The notes: generated from the letters alone by a model not told the origin. A stretch of 54,921 nt of DNA from Nitrospirales bacterium (GCA_029261275.1 JAJDBR010000253.1:1-54921); one strand, 5' to 3'; shown: positions 44,148 through 53,559, numbered from the stretch's first letter. Program-made: numbers and translations.

Positions 44148-45134
44148 TTAGTCTAGAATATAGTGAATCGGGTCGACAACCTTATCATTGACCGCTACTT
44201 GATAATGGAGATGGGGTCCGGTTGAGAATTTCCCAGTGCTACCTACCAGTCCGATAAGATCGCCTCGATGCACTCGATCACCATATTTCACAAGGATTTT
44301 TGACAAATGGCCATAGGTGGTCTCAATCTCATATCCATGATCAATGCGAATGAATTTTCCCATTCGACCATCATACGCTGCGACAACCACTTTTCCAGAA
44401 CCGGGAGATCGAATTTCGGTGCCTTTTCGCGCACCAATATCAAGCCCAGCATGTAAGGCCTTTTTCCCCGTAAAGGGTGAGACTCTTGGCCCAAAACGAG
44501 AGGTAATGGATCCATTTACCGGCCATATGGAGGGAGTCGAGGCCCATTGAACCGCTTTTTTCTCGGCCACAGCGGAAAGTTCCTCAAGAATTTTGCTCTC
44601 AAATTTACTCTGTTCCCCTAGCCAATCTAACCCAGCTTTAATTTCTTTGATTTTCTGGTTTGTGGATTCAAAGCCTAGCGAAGCTGACCGATCCATACCA
44701 GTCTTTTGAGTCGAGCCATCCCTAGCCTCAATTACATTCTCGGTCAGTACTTCATAAGGAATCTCCTCACCTCCCTGACCAGAAATTCCAGAAGGCAACC
44801 CTTGAATATCATCAGACTCTAGCCCAAACATCGTTTGCAATTTCCGATTGAGTGATTCTAACGCCAGCATTCGCTTTTTCATGCCATCAACTTCTGTTGA
44901 AAATGTGCCGGTTTGGGCTCGAGAAGAATTTAACTCCTTCTTAATCTCCTCCAACTCACTCAACTGGCTCCATTGATAGACATAATGCGTAACGATTCCC
45001 CCTTGAATGAGGAGCAATGCTACCCCCCAAATCAATCCATGCTTCACAAAAGCTTTACGAATTTTTAGGCGCCAAGGGTTGGCACGGGCACCGCGAAAAA
45101 CAATAACGGTTAGAGATTCTTCGGATTCTTTCAT
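44148..45134 (-). CDS. Membrane-anchored M23 peptidase (LytM/NlpD-like)
   Basis: 328 residues. One N-terminal transmembrane helix (about 33-51), a coiled coil (about 56-104), an unstructured middle, and a C-terminal M23 domain with zinc ligands in HAGLDIG (His228, Asp232) and HLHYQV (His310), plus THYGHL-like TTYGHLSKI. All catalytic positions look intact, so it may cut peptidoglycan cross-links itself rather than act only as an amidase activator. Neighbour of cutA; unrelated to the For operon, whose promoter side it faces. Confidence 0.92.
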   Translation of the reverse strand: MKESEESLTVIVFRGARANPWRLKIRKAFVKHGLIWGVALLLIQGGIVTHYVYQWSQLSELEEIKKELNSSRAQTGTFSTEVDGMKKRMLALESLNRKLQTMFGLESDDIQGLPSGISGQGGEEIPYEVLTENVIEARDGSTQKTGMDRSASLGFESTNQKIKEIKAGLDWLGEQSKFESKILEELSAVAEKKAVQWASTPSIWPVNGSITSRFGPRVSPFTGKKALHAGLDIGARKGTEIRSPGSGKVVVAAYDGRMGKFIRIDHGYEIETTYGHLSKILVKYGDRVHRGDLIGLVGSTGKFSTGPHLHYQVAVNDKVVDPIHYILD

Positions 45135-45200
45135 TCATTCACCGTTGATAGTTGAAGGAAATTGGTAAAAATGCCTATCGGCTCGAGTTCAACGCTTAAT

Positions 45201-45533
45201 TTATGCTGTTGGACCTGTCAACTTGGTGACTTCCCGAACCCAGCTCAAATATTCGGGGAGTCCCTGTTGAATTGGAAGAGCAATCACTTCCGGCACACGA
45301 TAACTATGTAAAGACTTCACCACAGTGGCTACTTGTTCGAAAGCTTGCGCCACCGTTTTGGCTATGAGTAACCATTCTTGCTCTTCCGCCACCTTGCCTT
45401 CCCATTGAAAAATTGATCGCATGCCGGAAAGCACATTCACACAGGCGACTAATTTTTGCTCTACTAAAGCTCTCGCAATTTTGGTCGCTTCGACTTCAGA
45501 TCCCGCCGTGATCAGCACCACAATTTCGTTCAT
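45201..45533 (-). CDS. cutA: Divalent-cation tolerance protein CutA
   Basis: 110 residues from ATG 45533 (a GTG lies two codons upstream). The family pattern is complete: VLITAGSEVEATKIARALVE, LVACVNVLSGMRSIFQWEGK and SYRVPEVIALPI. CutA forms stable trimers, binds Cu(II) and is linked to metal tolerance, though its role is unsettled. Downstream end is close to the M23 peptidase. Confidence 0.95.
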   Translation of the reverse strand: MNEIVVLITAGSEVEATKIARALVEQKLVACVNVLSGMRSIFQWEGKVAEEQEWLLIAKTVAQAFEQVATVVKSLHSYRVPEVIALPIQQGLPEYLSWVREVTKLTGPTA

Positions 45534-45743
45534 AAACACCGAGAACCCAATAGAAATTTTTGGTACCCATCAAGACGGATAGGCCGCTTACAAATTCGAG
45601 AAAGGAGAAATCTATCCAATACCCTTCATTGTGTATCATTATCGGTTGTTTTTTTGTCGGCTAAAGTCTAAAAGTAATCCTCTAGCTCGGAAAGATCAAC
45701 CTTCTGGGGTACCTTTTTTTCAGTCTTCAATAAATCCAACAAC

Positions 45744-46496
45744 TTAGCGAGGCAACAACCGATTGGGGTCCTGATTCGCCAATCCTACCAAATCCGCGAC
45801 CGCAGGCTTGAGAGCCTCTTGTAAGGCCAGGGGATAACTCTCTACCGCATCTTCAAGGCCGTAGTAGGGACTATCGAACTGTTTGCCTTCAAAATTCATC
45901 GTCATATTCCAGAGAACCTTCGTTGGATCATTTAACGGAGTAAGGCGAAGGTCTAGTTCGAGATCAGTCGTTGTTTCACTCATAGGCATCCCCAACATCC
46001 AAAAAATGGTGCCGACCGGACCCAATAAGTAGGTGTACAACCTGCGCTTCCACTTTGTAGAACGCAACTGTCCTCGAAATGCGACATCAGCTACTGCTTG
46101 TTGAACGTCTTTCGCATACGTTACGGATGAATAAATTCCCGCCTGTGAAATCTCTGCAGCAATAGCTTTGGCAAAATCCTGCGACGGTTCAAATCGAAGG
46201 ATATCCACTTGTTCTGGGCTTTCAGCAGCCTCCGGACGTTCATAGATGGTGTCGCCATAAGGTACAAGAGGAATCGCAGCTTTCCAATAGTCTTCCTGGA
46301 CCGCTGTCCCTCGTAAGTCTTCTAACGGAAAGACAATGGCCTTCGCTTCTAGGGCTACGGTGGCTCGATTCTCTAAATATGTCCCAGAGGCCGAAGGTGG
46401 ATATTGCCAATTTCGATTACCGAGGCAACCAGATACGGCCATCATGGCCAACATGACAAGAATGGAGGCCCAAACTCGTGGGAGAGAAACACGCAT
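45744..46496 (-). CDS. Putative outer-membrane lipoprotein of unknown function
   Basis: 250 residues. Signal peptide with lipobox AVSGC (Cys24). The mature part (VALEAKAIVFPLEDLRGTAV, FAKAIAAEISQAGIYSSVTY, DLELDLRLTPLNDPTKVLW) resembles periplasmic assembly-type lipoproteins that show a repeated beta-alpha pattern, but no family is recognised with confidence. It has an excellent ribosome binding site (AAAGGAGTC). A 24-codon protein-like frame overlaps its stop. Confidence 0.8.
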   Translation of the reverse strand: MRVSLPRVWASILVMLAMMAVSGCLGNRNWQYPPSASGTYLENRATVALEAKAIVFPLEDLRGTAVQEDYWKAAIPLVPYGDTIYERPEAAESPEQVDILRFEPSQDFAKAIAAEISQAGIYSSVTYAKDVQQAVADVAFRGQLRSTKWKRRLYTYLLGPVGTIFWMLGMPMSETTTDLELDLRLTPLNDPTKVLWNMTMNFEGKQFDSPYYGLEDAVESYPLALQEALKPAVADLVGLANQDPNRLLPR

Positions 46497-46663
46497 TCTT
46501 TAGACTCCTTTCATTTATTTATATTTAAGGCCTATTGGTTCCTCTATGATTGAGGAAATTTCGCAGGAGAACATTTCGTGGGGGAAGTGAACAGCCGGAG
46601 ACCCGCAGGAGAACTCCAGAGAGAGGGAAACATAGCACAATTTACCTTACATCGCACAAATTC

Positions 46664-47284
46664 TCAGGGAAGAAATTCACCAGCTCGGCCTAGGTGTTCC
46701 TGAAATTCTTGATAGGTTTTGGCCACTGGAAACTGCGGGTATTCTTGCGTAATAGATTCGGGGGGACAAAAGAAAAACCCGGCATCGGCCTCTTGCAACA
46801 TGGAAACATCATTATAGGAATCGCCCCCGGCTAATACCCTAAAACCAAGAGACTTTAAAGCATGGACCGCCTGGCGTTTTTGATCTTTCTGGCGAAGAAA
46901 ATAATCTGTAATCAATCCATCAGAATTAATACCCAGACTATGGCAGAAAATGGTGGGGAAATGAAGCTGCTCCATGAGCGGCTGCACAAATTCATAAAAG
47001 GTATCCGACAGGATAATCACCTGCGACCGTTGCTGCAACCACGCTATAAACTCGGGGACGCCTGGCAGCGGCAGAATGGCTCGAACTACTTCATGAATAT
47101 CGTGAATCGTAATGCGGTGAGTCCGTAACACCTCCAATCGTTTTTTCATCAAGACATCGTAATCGGAGATGTCCCGAGTGGTGAGCCGTAATTCCGACAA
47201 ACCAACCTTATCGGCCAACCCCAGCCAAATTTCAGGAAATAAGACCCCCTCCATATCCAGACATGTTATCACAGGGTGTGGCAA
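46664..47284 (-). CDS. thrH: Phosphoserine phosphatase/homoserine phosphotransferase ThrH
   Basis: 206 residues, HAD superfamily. It closely follows the Pseudomonas ThrH pattern: CLDMEGVLFPEIWLGLADK, TTRDISDYDVLMKKRLEVL, VIILSDTFYEFVQPLM and RQKDQKRQAV. The enzyme removes phosphate from phosphoserine and can pass it to homoserine, so it may serve serine or threonine synthesis. TTG 47284 is preferred because GAGGA lies five bases before it; GTG four codons later is an alternative. Confidence 0.94.
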   Translation of the reverse strand: MPHPVITCLDMEGVLFPEIWLGLADKVGLSELRLTTRDISDYDVLMKKRLEVLRTHRITIHDIHEVVRAILPLPGVPEFIAWLQQRSQVIILSDTFYEFVQPLMEQLHFPTIFCHSLGINSDGLITDYFLRQKDQKRQAVHALKSLGFRVLAGGDSYNDVSMLQEADAGFFFCPPESITQEYPQFPVAKTYQEFQEHLGRAGEFLP

Positions 47285-47414
47285 TTCAATCCTCGTCTAT
47301 TTTCTAACAGCGATTATTTAGAAGAAAAATGACAGAAATTTCTAGATGATCATAAAAGAAATCCTGGTTGCGTCACAACTCCCAGAAAAGATCCACTCGC
47401 ATTTTACCAGACCC

Positions 47415-48062
47415 CTACCAGACATCAAGGAGATCGTGAGGAGTCTCGCAATAATAATCCGGCTGTAAGGCAATAACTCGCTCACGATTCCCATAGCCAT
47501 AGCCCACGGCACAAGACCGAATACCAGCAGCTTGAGCTGCTCGGACATCGTTGGTGCTATCGCCAATCATCACAGTCCCTTCAACGTCAGCCCCTAGGAG
47601 TTCAAGGGCTCGTTCTAACATCACAGGTTCCGGCTTCAGCTCTGATGTATCTCGCGGCGCTTCCACATGTTGAAACATATCACGTGCCTGCAAGCCATCG
47701 ATAATCGCGAGAGTGTATTCCAAAGATTTGTTCGTCACAATGACATTCTTTCGATCATTATAATGCTGAAGCACCTCCCAAATACCCGGATACCATCGCG
47801 TCGTCTGCACACAATGCGCTAAATAATGTTGGCGGAATATTTCGAGAGCCCGATCATACTGCTCATGCTTATCCTCTCCCACCGCAAGACGAAGAAGGCG
47901 CTTGACCCCATCGCCCACAAAACTAAAAATTTCCTCGACCGAACGAAGGGGCAATCCCAAATCTCCAAGCGTAAGATTCACTGCAGTGGCAATATCCACC
48001 TTTGAATCAATCAAGGTTCCATCAAAATCAAACAGCAACACCTCTGCACGCCACTTTGTCAT
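47415..48062 (-). CDS. gph: Phosphoglycolate phosphatase-like HAD hydrolase
   Basis: 215 residues. HAD motifs: LLFDFDGTLIDS with nucleophile Asp12 and Asp14, VIVTNKSLEYTLAI, ELKPEPVMLERALELLG and VMIGDSTNDVRAAQAAG. The helical cap matches Gph-type enzymes, which detoxify 2-phosphoglycolate; other small phosphate esters are possible. Same strand as thrH and the exported protein upstream. Confidence 0.88.
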   Translation of the reverse strand: MTKWRAEVLLFDFDGTLIDSKVDIATAVNLTLGDLGLPLRSVEEIFSFVGDGVKRLLRLAVGEDKHEQYDRALEIFRQHYLAHCVQTTRWYPGIWEVLQHYNDRKNVIVTNKSLEYTLAIIDGLQARDMFQHVEAPRDTSELKPEPVMLERALELLGADVEGTVMIGDSTNDVRAAQAAGIRSCAVGYGYGNRERVIALQPDYYCETPHDLLDVW

Positions 48063-48077
48063 TTCTGATAATCTTCC

Positions 48078-48653
48078 CTATTTCGCTTTCAGTTGTTCAT
48101 GTAATAGAGCCAGCAAGGACTTCCTTCCCTCTTCGGATTCACTCAATTCCGTCCAACGTACAAAATCGATCACCCGTTGCCGGCCGACATGAGGGGGTAA
48201 TTGGGGATGAATAATTTGCCATCGGTCATACACGGCTTTAATGTGAAACAAATAGGACTCCTGATGGGGATCAGGCACAAACGTCACGCTTTCCCAATGC
48301 ATCATTCCAAGAACATCAAATACAACAGGTATTTTGGCTTCCAACCCACTGACAATTTCCCATTGCGCCACATCCTCAACAATGTAAAATTTCGCAATAA
48401 CAACCACCTGCCCCCAAGCAAAATCTTCTCCCCATTCGACATAGGGTTTAACCACTGGCCAAGAAGAAGCCTCGAGCCTCGCCCCTTTTTTGTCCAATGA
48501 TAAAAACTTGCCTAAGACTTTTACGGGATCTTCTGTAATATGACGATTAAAGGCATGTGAAGGCGCTGCCACTACCACCAGGGCACCAATCATTATCAAT
48601 AGCGTAATCCCGAGTACACCTCGTACACGATTCACCATCCTGCTCAATATCAT
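48078..48653 (-). CDS. Exported protein of unknown function
   Basis: 191 residues from ATG 48653 (TTG four codons upstream is possible). A hydrophobic segment GITLLIMIGALVVVAAPSHA is a likely signal peptide. The mature domain is alternating beta/alpha (VVIAKFYIVEDVAQWEIVSG, PVVFDVLGMMHWESVTFVPD, HIKAVYDRWQIIHPQLPPHV) and recalls NTF2-like folds only vaguely. It ends 15 bases before gph, so the two are probably co-transcribed. Confidence 0.7.
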   Translation of the reverse strand: MILSRMVNRVRGVLGITLLIMIGALVVVAAPSHAFNRHITEDPVKVLGKFLSLDKKGARLEASSWPVVKPYVEWGEDFAWGQVVVIAKFYIVEDVAQWEIVSGLEAKIPVVFDVLGMMHWESVTFVPDPHQESYLFHIKAVYDRWQIIHPQLPPHVGRQRVIDFVRWTELSESEEGRKSLLALLHEQLKAK

Positions 48654-48702
48654 ATTACCGAACAATCGTGGCTAGAAGATAACTGAAGGGAAGGACCGGA
48701 AC

Positions 48703-49179
48703 TTACCCTTTAAAGAGAAGTACCAGAATAATTCCGAGAAGCAGCCAAAGAGGAATAGACAACATGAGGCCCCAGGCCAATCCTTGAGCAGTTTTAAGCC
48801 GACCTTTTAAAGTTCGCTTATCCAAGGCTTTGGAAATGCGCATTTTCACATCTTCCAAGTGGAAAGGCTTGGTAATGTAATCGTCAGCCCCACGATTAAT
48901 GGCTTCTACGGCCGTATCAAGTGAGGGATGACCGGTGATCATCAAGAAAATGACCTCATTATTTTTTATCTCACGAATGCGCCGTAACAATTCCATCCCA
49001 TCCATGTTGGGCATAATCAAATCGGCCATCACGACATCAAAATTACTCTTCTCATATTCCGCCACAGCTTGCTTCCCACTCTCAACCGCTACCACGACAT
49101 ATCCAAGAGAGAGTAAAAACTCCGACAAGGCTTCTCTCACCCCAGTGTCATCATCCACGACCAAGATACGTTCAGCCAT
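48703..49179 (-). CDS. Response regulator receiver with C-terminal membrane anchor
   Basis: 158 residues. A complete receiver domain (1-120): Asp10/Asp11, phospho-acceptor Asp53 (MADLIMPNMDG), Thr82 and Lys104 (YITKPFH). There is no DNA-binding or enzymatic output; instead residues about 134-156 (WGLMLSIPLWLLLGIILVLL) form one hydrophobic helix and the protein ends KG. It would be tethered to the inner membrane (inference). No histidine kinase is nearby. ATG 49179 follows AAAGGTGA. Located between lolA and the exported protein gene. Confidence 0.9.
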   Translation of the reverse strand: MAERILVVDDDTGVREALSEFLLSLGYVVVAVESGKQAVAEYEKSNFDVVMADLIMPNMDGMELLRRIREIKNNEVIFLMITGHPSLDTAVEAINRGADDYITKPFHLEDVKMRISKALDKRTLKGRLKTAQGLAWGLMLSIPLWLLLGIILVLLFKG

Positions 49180-49236
49180 TACGGTTCACCTTTCTTAAGA
49201 ATTAACTGAACCTCCACACCAACTGCACCATCTTCC

Positions 49237-49920
49237 CTAAAAGGTAGGGAAATCCACGACCACCACGTCCGGTGGCAAGGTAAACTTCAACAAGTTGGCC
49301 GAAAGCCCCTGATTCACCTGAATATGATCAAAATGCACTCGGGAAATATTCCCGCTTGCTTCAAAAATCATAATGGTTTGGATAAGATAGGAATCAGGAA
49401 ATAGTTGCAATTCAATTTTTTTGATCGTTGGAGCCGTATCCCCATCTGGCTTAGGGATTAAGGTCAAGTCTGATAATTTTGTAGAGTCATTTGAAGATTT
49501 AGAAGACTCCAATACGGTGAATTGCTGAGAAAGCTTACCAACACCAAGCAGCAAAGCTAGCGGACCTTTCGACGCCACGATTTGAGTGAGCGTACCCTTC
49601 ACCACCTGTTGATGCTCAGGTACATACATCATCACCGCATCGCCATCGACATAAATATGCTCTTGAGACGGTTCAAGATAATCCCAGCGTAAGAGGCCGG
49701 GCTTTTTTAAATAAAATTTCCCCGTCGATTTAAACCCTGACTCAAATCCTTCGATCATCGTTTCTTGGGTGAACTCCCCTTGTAAATCCTGTGTTTTCGA
49801 ATAGCGATCATCCACACGCCCAACCACATCGTCGACGGTGGCCGCTAAGACATTGACCCCGTGAAATAGAAAAAAGATCGCTCCGAAAACCATGAGGGGC
49901 AGCATCATACGTCTCTTCAT
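49237..49920 (-). CDS. lolA: Outer-membrane lipoprotein carrier protein LolA
   Basis: 227 residues with signal peptide (MVFGAIFFLFHGVNVLAA). LolA pattern: RYSKTQDLQGEFTQET, STGKFYLKKPGLLRWDY and DAVMMYVPEHQQVVKG. It ferries lipoproteins across the periplasm, in keeping with a Gram-negative envelope. Its ATG overlaps the ftsK stop by four bases (ATGA), so translation is coupled. Confidence 0.93.
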   Translation of the reverse strand: MKRRMMLPLMVFGAIFFLFHGVNVLAATVDDVVGRVDDRYSKTQDLQGEFTQETMIEGFESGFKSTGKFYLKKPGLLRWDYLEPSQEHIYVDGDAVMMYVPEHQQVVKGTLTQIVASKGPLALLLGVGKLSQQFTVLESSKSSNDSTKLSDLTLIPKPDGDTAPTIKKIELQLFPDSYLIQTIMIFEASGNISRVHFDHIQVNQGLSANLLKFTLPPDVVVVDFPTF

Positions 49921-52295
49921 CCAATCTCCGCTGTAGCGGTTCCTCGGGCTAAGACCTCCCGTCGGCCATCACGCCCGGGCGCACTCACCAGACCTTCCTC
50001 TTCCATTTGCTCAATCATCCGAGCCGCTCGAGGATAGCCAACACGGAGACGCCGCTGAATAAAGGAGGCTGAGGCTTGCCCCGTCGTCATAATTAATTCT
50101 CGGGCTCGCTCATAGGTTTCATCTTCCGCTTGATCTTCGCTTGATGATTCTTGCACTGAGGCCAAAGCCGTTTGGTCATAAACCGGAGACGCCTGCGCCT
50201 TCACCCACTCCACCACATTTCGAACTTCGTCATCCGACACGTACGGCCCATGCAGCCGAACAATACGTCCTGTTCCTGAGGCTAAAAACAGCATATCACC
50301 TTTTCCTAATAAACTCTCAGCCCCATTCGCATCAAGAATCGTCCGTGAATCAGTTTTCGAAGATACTTGATACGCGATACGCGCGGGGAAGTTGGCCTTG
50401 ATAATTCCGGTAACCACATCCACCGAAGGTCGCTGCGTCGCTAAAATAAGATGTATACCCGAGGCTCTCGCCATTTGTGCAAGTCGGGCAATACGATCCT
50501 CAATATCTTTCGGTGCTACCATCATGAGATCAGCAAATTCATCAATGACCACTACGATATAGGGTAATGGAACACGGGCCTCAATGGAGGCCTCTAATTC
50601 AGGAGCCTCGTCCACATTCATCGACTGCCCTTTACTCAACCTTTTTTTCCTTGAACCAGGTGATTCGGATTCTTGAAGCTCCGCAACTTTCCGATTATAG
50701 GCATCAATATTCCGGACACCTAATTCGGCCAACACTCGGTATCGTCGCTCCATTTCCTGTACCACCCAACTGAGACCACGGGCAGCTTCTTTCGGATTGG
50801 TAATCACCGGCCGAATGAGATGTGGAATTCCATCATACACTTGTAATTCTAAGACCTTTGGATCAACTAACAGGAGTTTCACCTCATCGGGGTGGGCGGT
50901 GAACAAAATATTTAAGAGCAGACAATTTAACCCCACACTTTTTCCAGAACCTGTGGCACCGGCGACCAACAGATGAGGCATCGTGCGCAAATCAGTGACA
51001 ACCGGTCGACCATAAATATCCTTCCCTAGGGCGAGCGCCAATTTTGACCGAGCCTTGGCAAAGGCTTCAGACGTCAACATATCTTTTAAACCTACCGTTT
51101 CCCGCTGTGGATTTGGCACTTCAATGCCCACGGTCGATTTGTTCGGCAGGGGCGCCACAACCCGAACTTTTAACGCCTTCAGGGCCATTGCCAAATCATC
51201 TGCAAGGGTAACAATGCGCGAGACCTTAATACCTGGCCCTGGGGCAAATTCATACATCGTGATGACGGGACCGGGGTGAACATCGGTCACACTTCCTTCA
51301 ATCCCAAAACTACCTAGGGTTTGCACCAAAATGTCGGACTGGGATTTCAGCACCGAATCGGTCTGGTGAGCGGCCCGAGCTGCATGGGTATCGAGAAGAT
51401 CTACAGGCGACGGCATTTCATAAGATTCCGAGACGGTTTTCCGCGACAGATACTCCTGATCGGTTTGGTCAGTCAAAGCCAAATGGGGCTCGGCGTCAAT
51501 GAGGGCAGGATTTGTCTCAGGATGAACCTTACCCCCTTTAGACGATTCCAAGATGGAATCCAAACCCAGAGTCCCAATTCCTCCCCGGGCAGCCAATTCT
51601 CGATTAATACGAATCGATTTATTCTTTTTGGGCTCTGTACCCTCCGCCCACCATTCACGTTCTCTCATGGTCGCGAAGGATGCAGCCAACAGGACCCACA
51701 ATTCTTTTCCATGAGCAATCGTCCCACGGACCATTTGTCCAAGAGACACAGGCACCAACAACAAAAAGGCTACCAACAACATGGCACCTAAAATAATTAT
51801 GGCACCAGTTGCACCAAAATAGGGGCCCAGAATCTCAGAGACCCCCCGACCCACAAAACCACCAGCATTGGCACTAAAAGTATCGGCCAGAACCTGAGGG
51901 GAAGATTGAAGATGAAGTAAGGCACTCACGGACAAAATGGCCAACAATGAACCCAGCAGTCCGACAAGAGTAAAGCGTAATCGTTCTGACCAGAGCACCG
52001 TCAACCCAAAGCCCACTAACAACATCGGCACCACAAATGATCCCCCACCCACGACAGTCAACAAGGAAAAGGCGGCGGTTGACCCCACAAGTCCTACAGC
52101 ATTATCCGGGACCAGTTGGGAGGAAGAATGGGGAAACAATAAAACAGGGTCGGCAGGGGAAAAGGTTAGCAGGCTTAACAACCACAAGATTCCCACTGTA
52201 GCCAGAAAAACCCCTGCAATTTGAACAGTTAACGAAGTAGTTTCTTGAGAAGTTTTCTTACTTTTTACGACTTTCTTGCTCGGAAAAACACTCAT
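49917..52295 (-). CDS. ftsK: DNA translocase FtsK/SpoIIIE
   Basis: 792 residues from ATG 52295 (TTG one codon upstream). Four N-terminal membrane helices (to about residue 190), a short linker, the alpha-beta motor with Walker A VAGATGSGKSVGLN, Walker B PYIVVVIDEFADLM and ILATQRPSVDVVTGIIKANF, and a C-terminal gamma winged helix (QASASFIQRRLRVGYPRAAR) that reads KOPS-like polar sequences. It pumps chromosome ends through the division septum. Coupled to lolA as in many Gram-negatives. Confidence 0.97.
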   Translation of the reverse strand: MSVFPSKKVVKSKKTSQETTSLTVQIAGVFLATVGILWLLSLLTFSPADPVLLFPHSSSQLVPDNAVGLVGSTAAFSLLTVVGGGSFVVPMLLVGFGLTVLWSERLRFTLVGLLGSLLAILSVSALLHLQSSPQVLADTFSANAGGFVGRGVSEILGPYFGATGAIIILGAMLLVAFLLLVPVSLGQMVRGTIAHGKELWVLLAASFATMREREWWAEGTEPKKNKSIRINRELAARGGIGTLGLDSILESSKGGKVHPETNPALIDAEPHLALTDQTDQEYLSRKTVSESYEMPSPVDLLDTHAARAAHQTDSVLKSQSDILVQTLGSFGIEGSVTDVHPGPVITMYEFAPGPGIKVSRIVTLADDLAMALKALKVRVVAPLPNKSTVGIEVPNPQRETVGLKDMLTSEAFAKARSKLALALGKDIYGRPVVTDLRTMPHLLVAGATGSGKSVGLNCLLLNILFTAHPDEVKLLLVDPKVLELQVYDGIPHLIRPVITNPKEAARGLSWVVQEMERRYRVLAELGVRNIDAYNRKVAELQESESPGSRKKRLSKGQSMNVDEAPELEASIEARVPLPYIVVVIDEFADLMMVAPKDIEDRIARLAQMARASGIHLILATQRPSVDVVTGIIKANFPARIAYQVSSKTDSRTILDANGAESLLGKGDMLFLASGTGRIVRLHGPYVSDDEVRNVVEWVKAQASPVYDQTALASVQESSSEDQAEDETYERARELIMTTGQASASFIQRRLRVGYPRAARMIEQMEEEGLVSAPGRDGRREVLARGTATAEIG

Positions 52296-52391
52296 CAAAA
52301 AATCGTACCATAAGGGTTTCTATTGAGCAAACAACCCTTAGACCATTCAAGCCTCATGTTCGAGGGACAGGTATAATTTAAGGAACAGTAG

Positions 52392-53189
52392 TCAAATGGA
52401 AGGCAACGCTCGGCTTAAATTCCGAAATTCTTGAATAGAAAGGGTTTCCGCACGGCGGGTGAGAGAGATACCAGTGTCCTGTTGAACCTGTTGCAAACAA
52501 TCGTTGGGAATACCTGCAGCGCGGAACCCATTCATGAGCGTTTTGCGACGTTGCCCGAAAGCGGCACGGACTATCTGTTGAAAGTGAGCTAGATCTTCTG
52601 GTTGTTTCTGGCAATCCTGGCAAATATCCAGCCGCACCACTCCGGATTCCACATCGGGAACTGGACGGAAGCATTTCCTGGAAACTTTAAAGCCAAACGT
52701 CACGTCGGCCAAGTGTTGCACCATGACCGACAAGACCCCGTATTCTTTGGTACTCGGCTTAGCCACTAATCGCTTGGCCACTTCTAGCTGAATGGTCAAA
52801 ACCATGCGCACGACCGTCGACTTCGCTTCTAGGAGACGAAACAAAATTGGAGTGGAAATATTATAGGGAAGATTCGCAACAACAATGGTAGGCTCTGGAA
52901 GATCTCCAAACGAATACCGAAGCGCATCCTGCTCCTGAACCTCGAGATTCGTATACCCGGCCAAGTTTGTTTTCAAGAAGACCACCATCCGAGGGTCCAC
53001 CTCTAAAGCCAACACCTTCTTGGCCGCCTGACACAATAATCCAGTCAACGCACCACCACCGGGTCCAATTTCGCAGACTGAATCTGAAGGCTGAATGTCC
53101 GCCAAACTGACAATTTTTCGAAGCTGATTGGGATCAATCAGAAAATGCTGGCCGAGGCGTTTGCGAGGACGAGGAGGACGGTTCGCCAT
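52392..53189 (-). CDS. rsmA: 16S rRNA dimethyladenosine transferase
   Basis: 265 residues from ATG 53189, where the family-typical RPRKRLGQHFLIDPNQLRKI begins; an upstream in-frame extension of 42 codons overlaps the previous gene and is not family-like. SAM motif I is VCEIGPGGGALTGLL; the catalytic NLPYNIS is present, and GQRRKTLMNGF closes the domain. It dimethylates two adenines near the 3' end of 16S rRNA. No good ribosome binding site precedes the start. Confidence 0.94.
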   Translation of the reverse strand: MANRPPRPRKRLGQHFLIDPNQLRKIVSLADIQPSDSVCEIGPGGGALTGLLCQAAKKVLALEVDPRMVVFLKTNLAGYTNLEVQEQDALRYSFGDLPEPTIVVANLPYNISTPILFRLLEAKSTVVRMVLTIQLEVAKRLVAKPSTKEYGVLSVMVQHLADVTFGFKVSRKCFRPVPDVESGVVRLDICQDCQKQPEDLAHFQQIVRAAFGQRRKTLMNGFRAAGIPNDCLQQVQQDTGISLTRRAETLSIQEFRNLSRALPSI

Positions 53190-53244
53190 TGTGGGTGAGG
53201 AGGATGAAATGCGTGAGAAAAATAGAGTCGTCAAGGTAAGGACT

Positions 53245-53559
53245 TCAGGGAATGCCAGTTGTCTGTATATCTTTGACAAGCTTTTTGAGATGCCGACGGC
53301 ACATATCCACTTCATCCGCTAATTCATCGAAAATATCCCCTACAAAGTAAGACGTTTCCAGCCACTCTTGGGTAATGTGCTGAAGATACGCCGCACTGAC
53401 ATGGGGCGCGAGGCCATCGACTACTTTTCGCTTCCATCTCGTCACATGGTCTTTTCCCTGCACCGCATTGAGGGCCTTCTCTGCTTCAGCATGAATAGTG
53501 GTGATTTCCGCTATTTGGCTTTGAATATAGGCCAACAACTCTGACGTTTCATCACTCAT
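53245..53559 (-). CDS. Conserved-looking small helical protein of unknown function
   Basis: 104 residues, start ATG 53559 after AGGACGCTC. The sequence is helical and acidic (IQSQIAEITTIHAEAEKAL, HITQEWLETSYFVGDIFDEL) with one Cys, no signal peptide and no membrane segment. Between fmt and rsmA on the same strand, so possibly co-transcribed with them. I do not recognise it. Confidence 0.65.
   Translation of the reverse strand: MSDETSELLAYIQSQIAEITTIHAEAEKALNAVQGKDHVTRWKRKVVDGLAPHVSAAYLQHITQEWLETSYFVGDIFDELADEVDMCRRHLKKLVKDIQTTGIP

Noticed and set aside
43951-44151. Plus-strand frame of 66 codons upstream of the For operon
   Set aside because: Starts at GTG without a ribosome binding site, has low-complexity Lys-rich sequence, and overlaps the end of the M23 peptidase gene.
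53190-53315. 42-codon upstream extension of rsmA
   Set aside because: It overlaps the preceding small gene, and the family N-terminus begins at the ATG at 53189.
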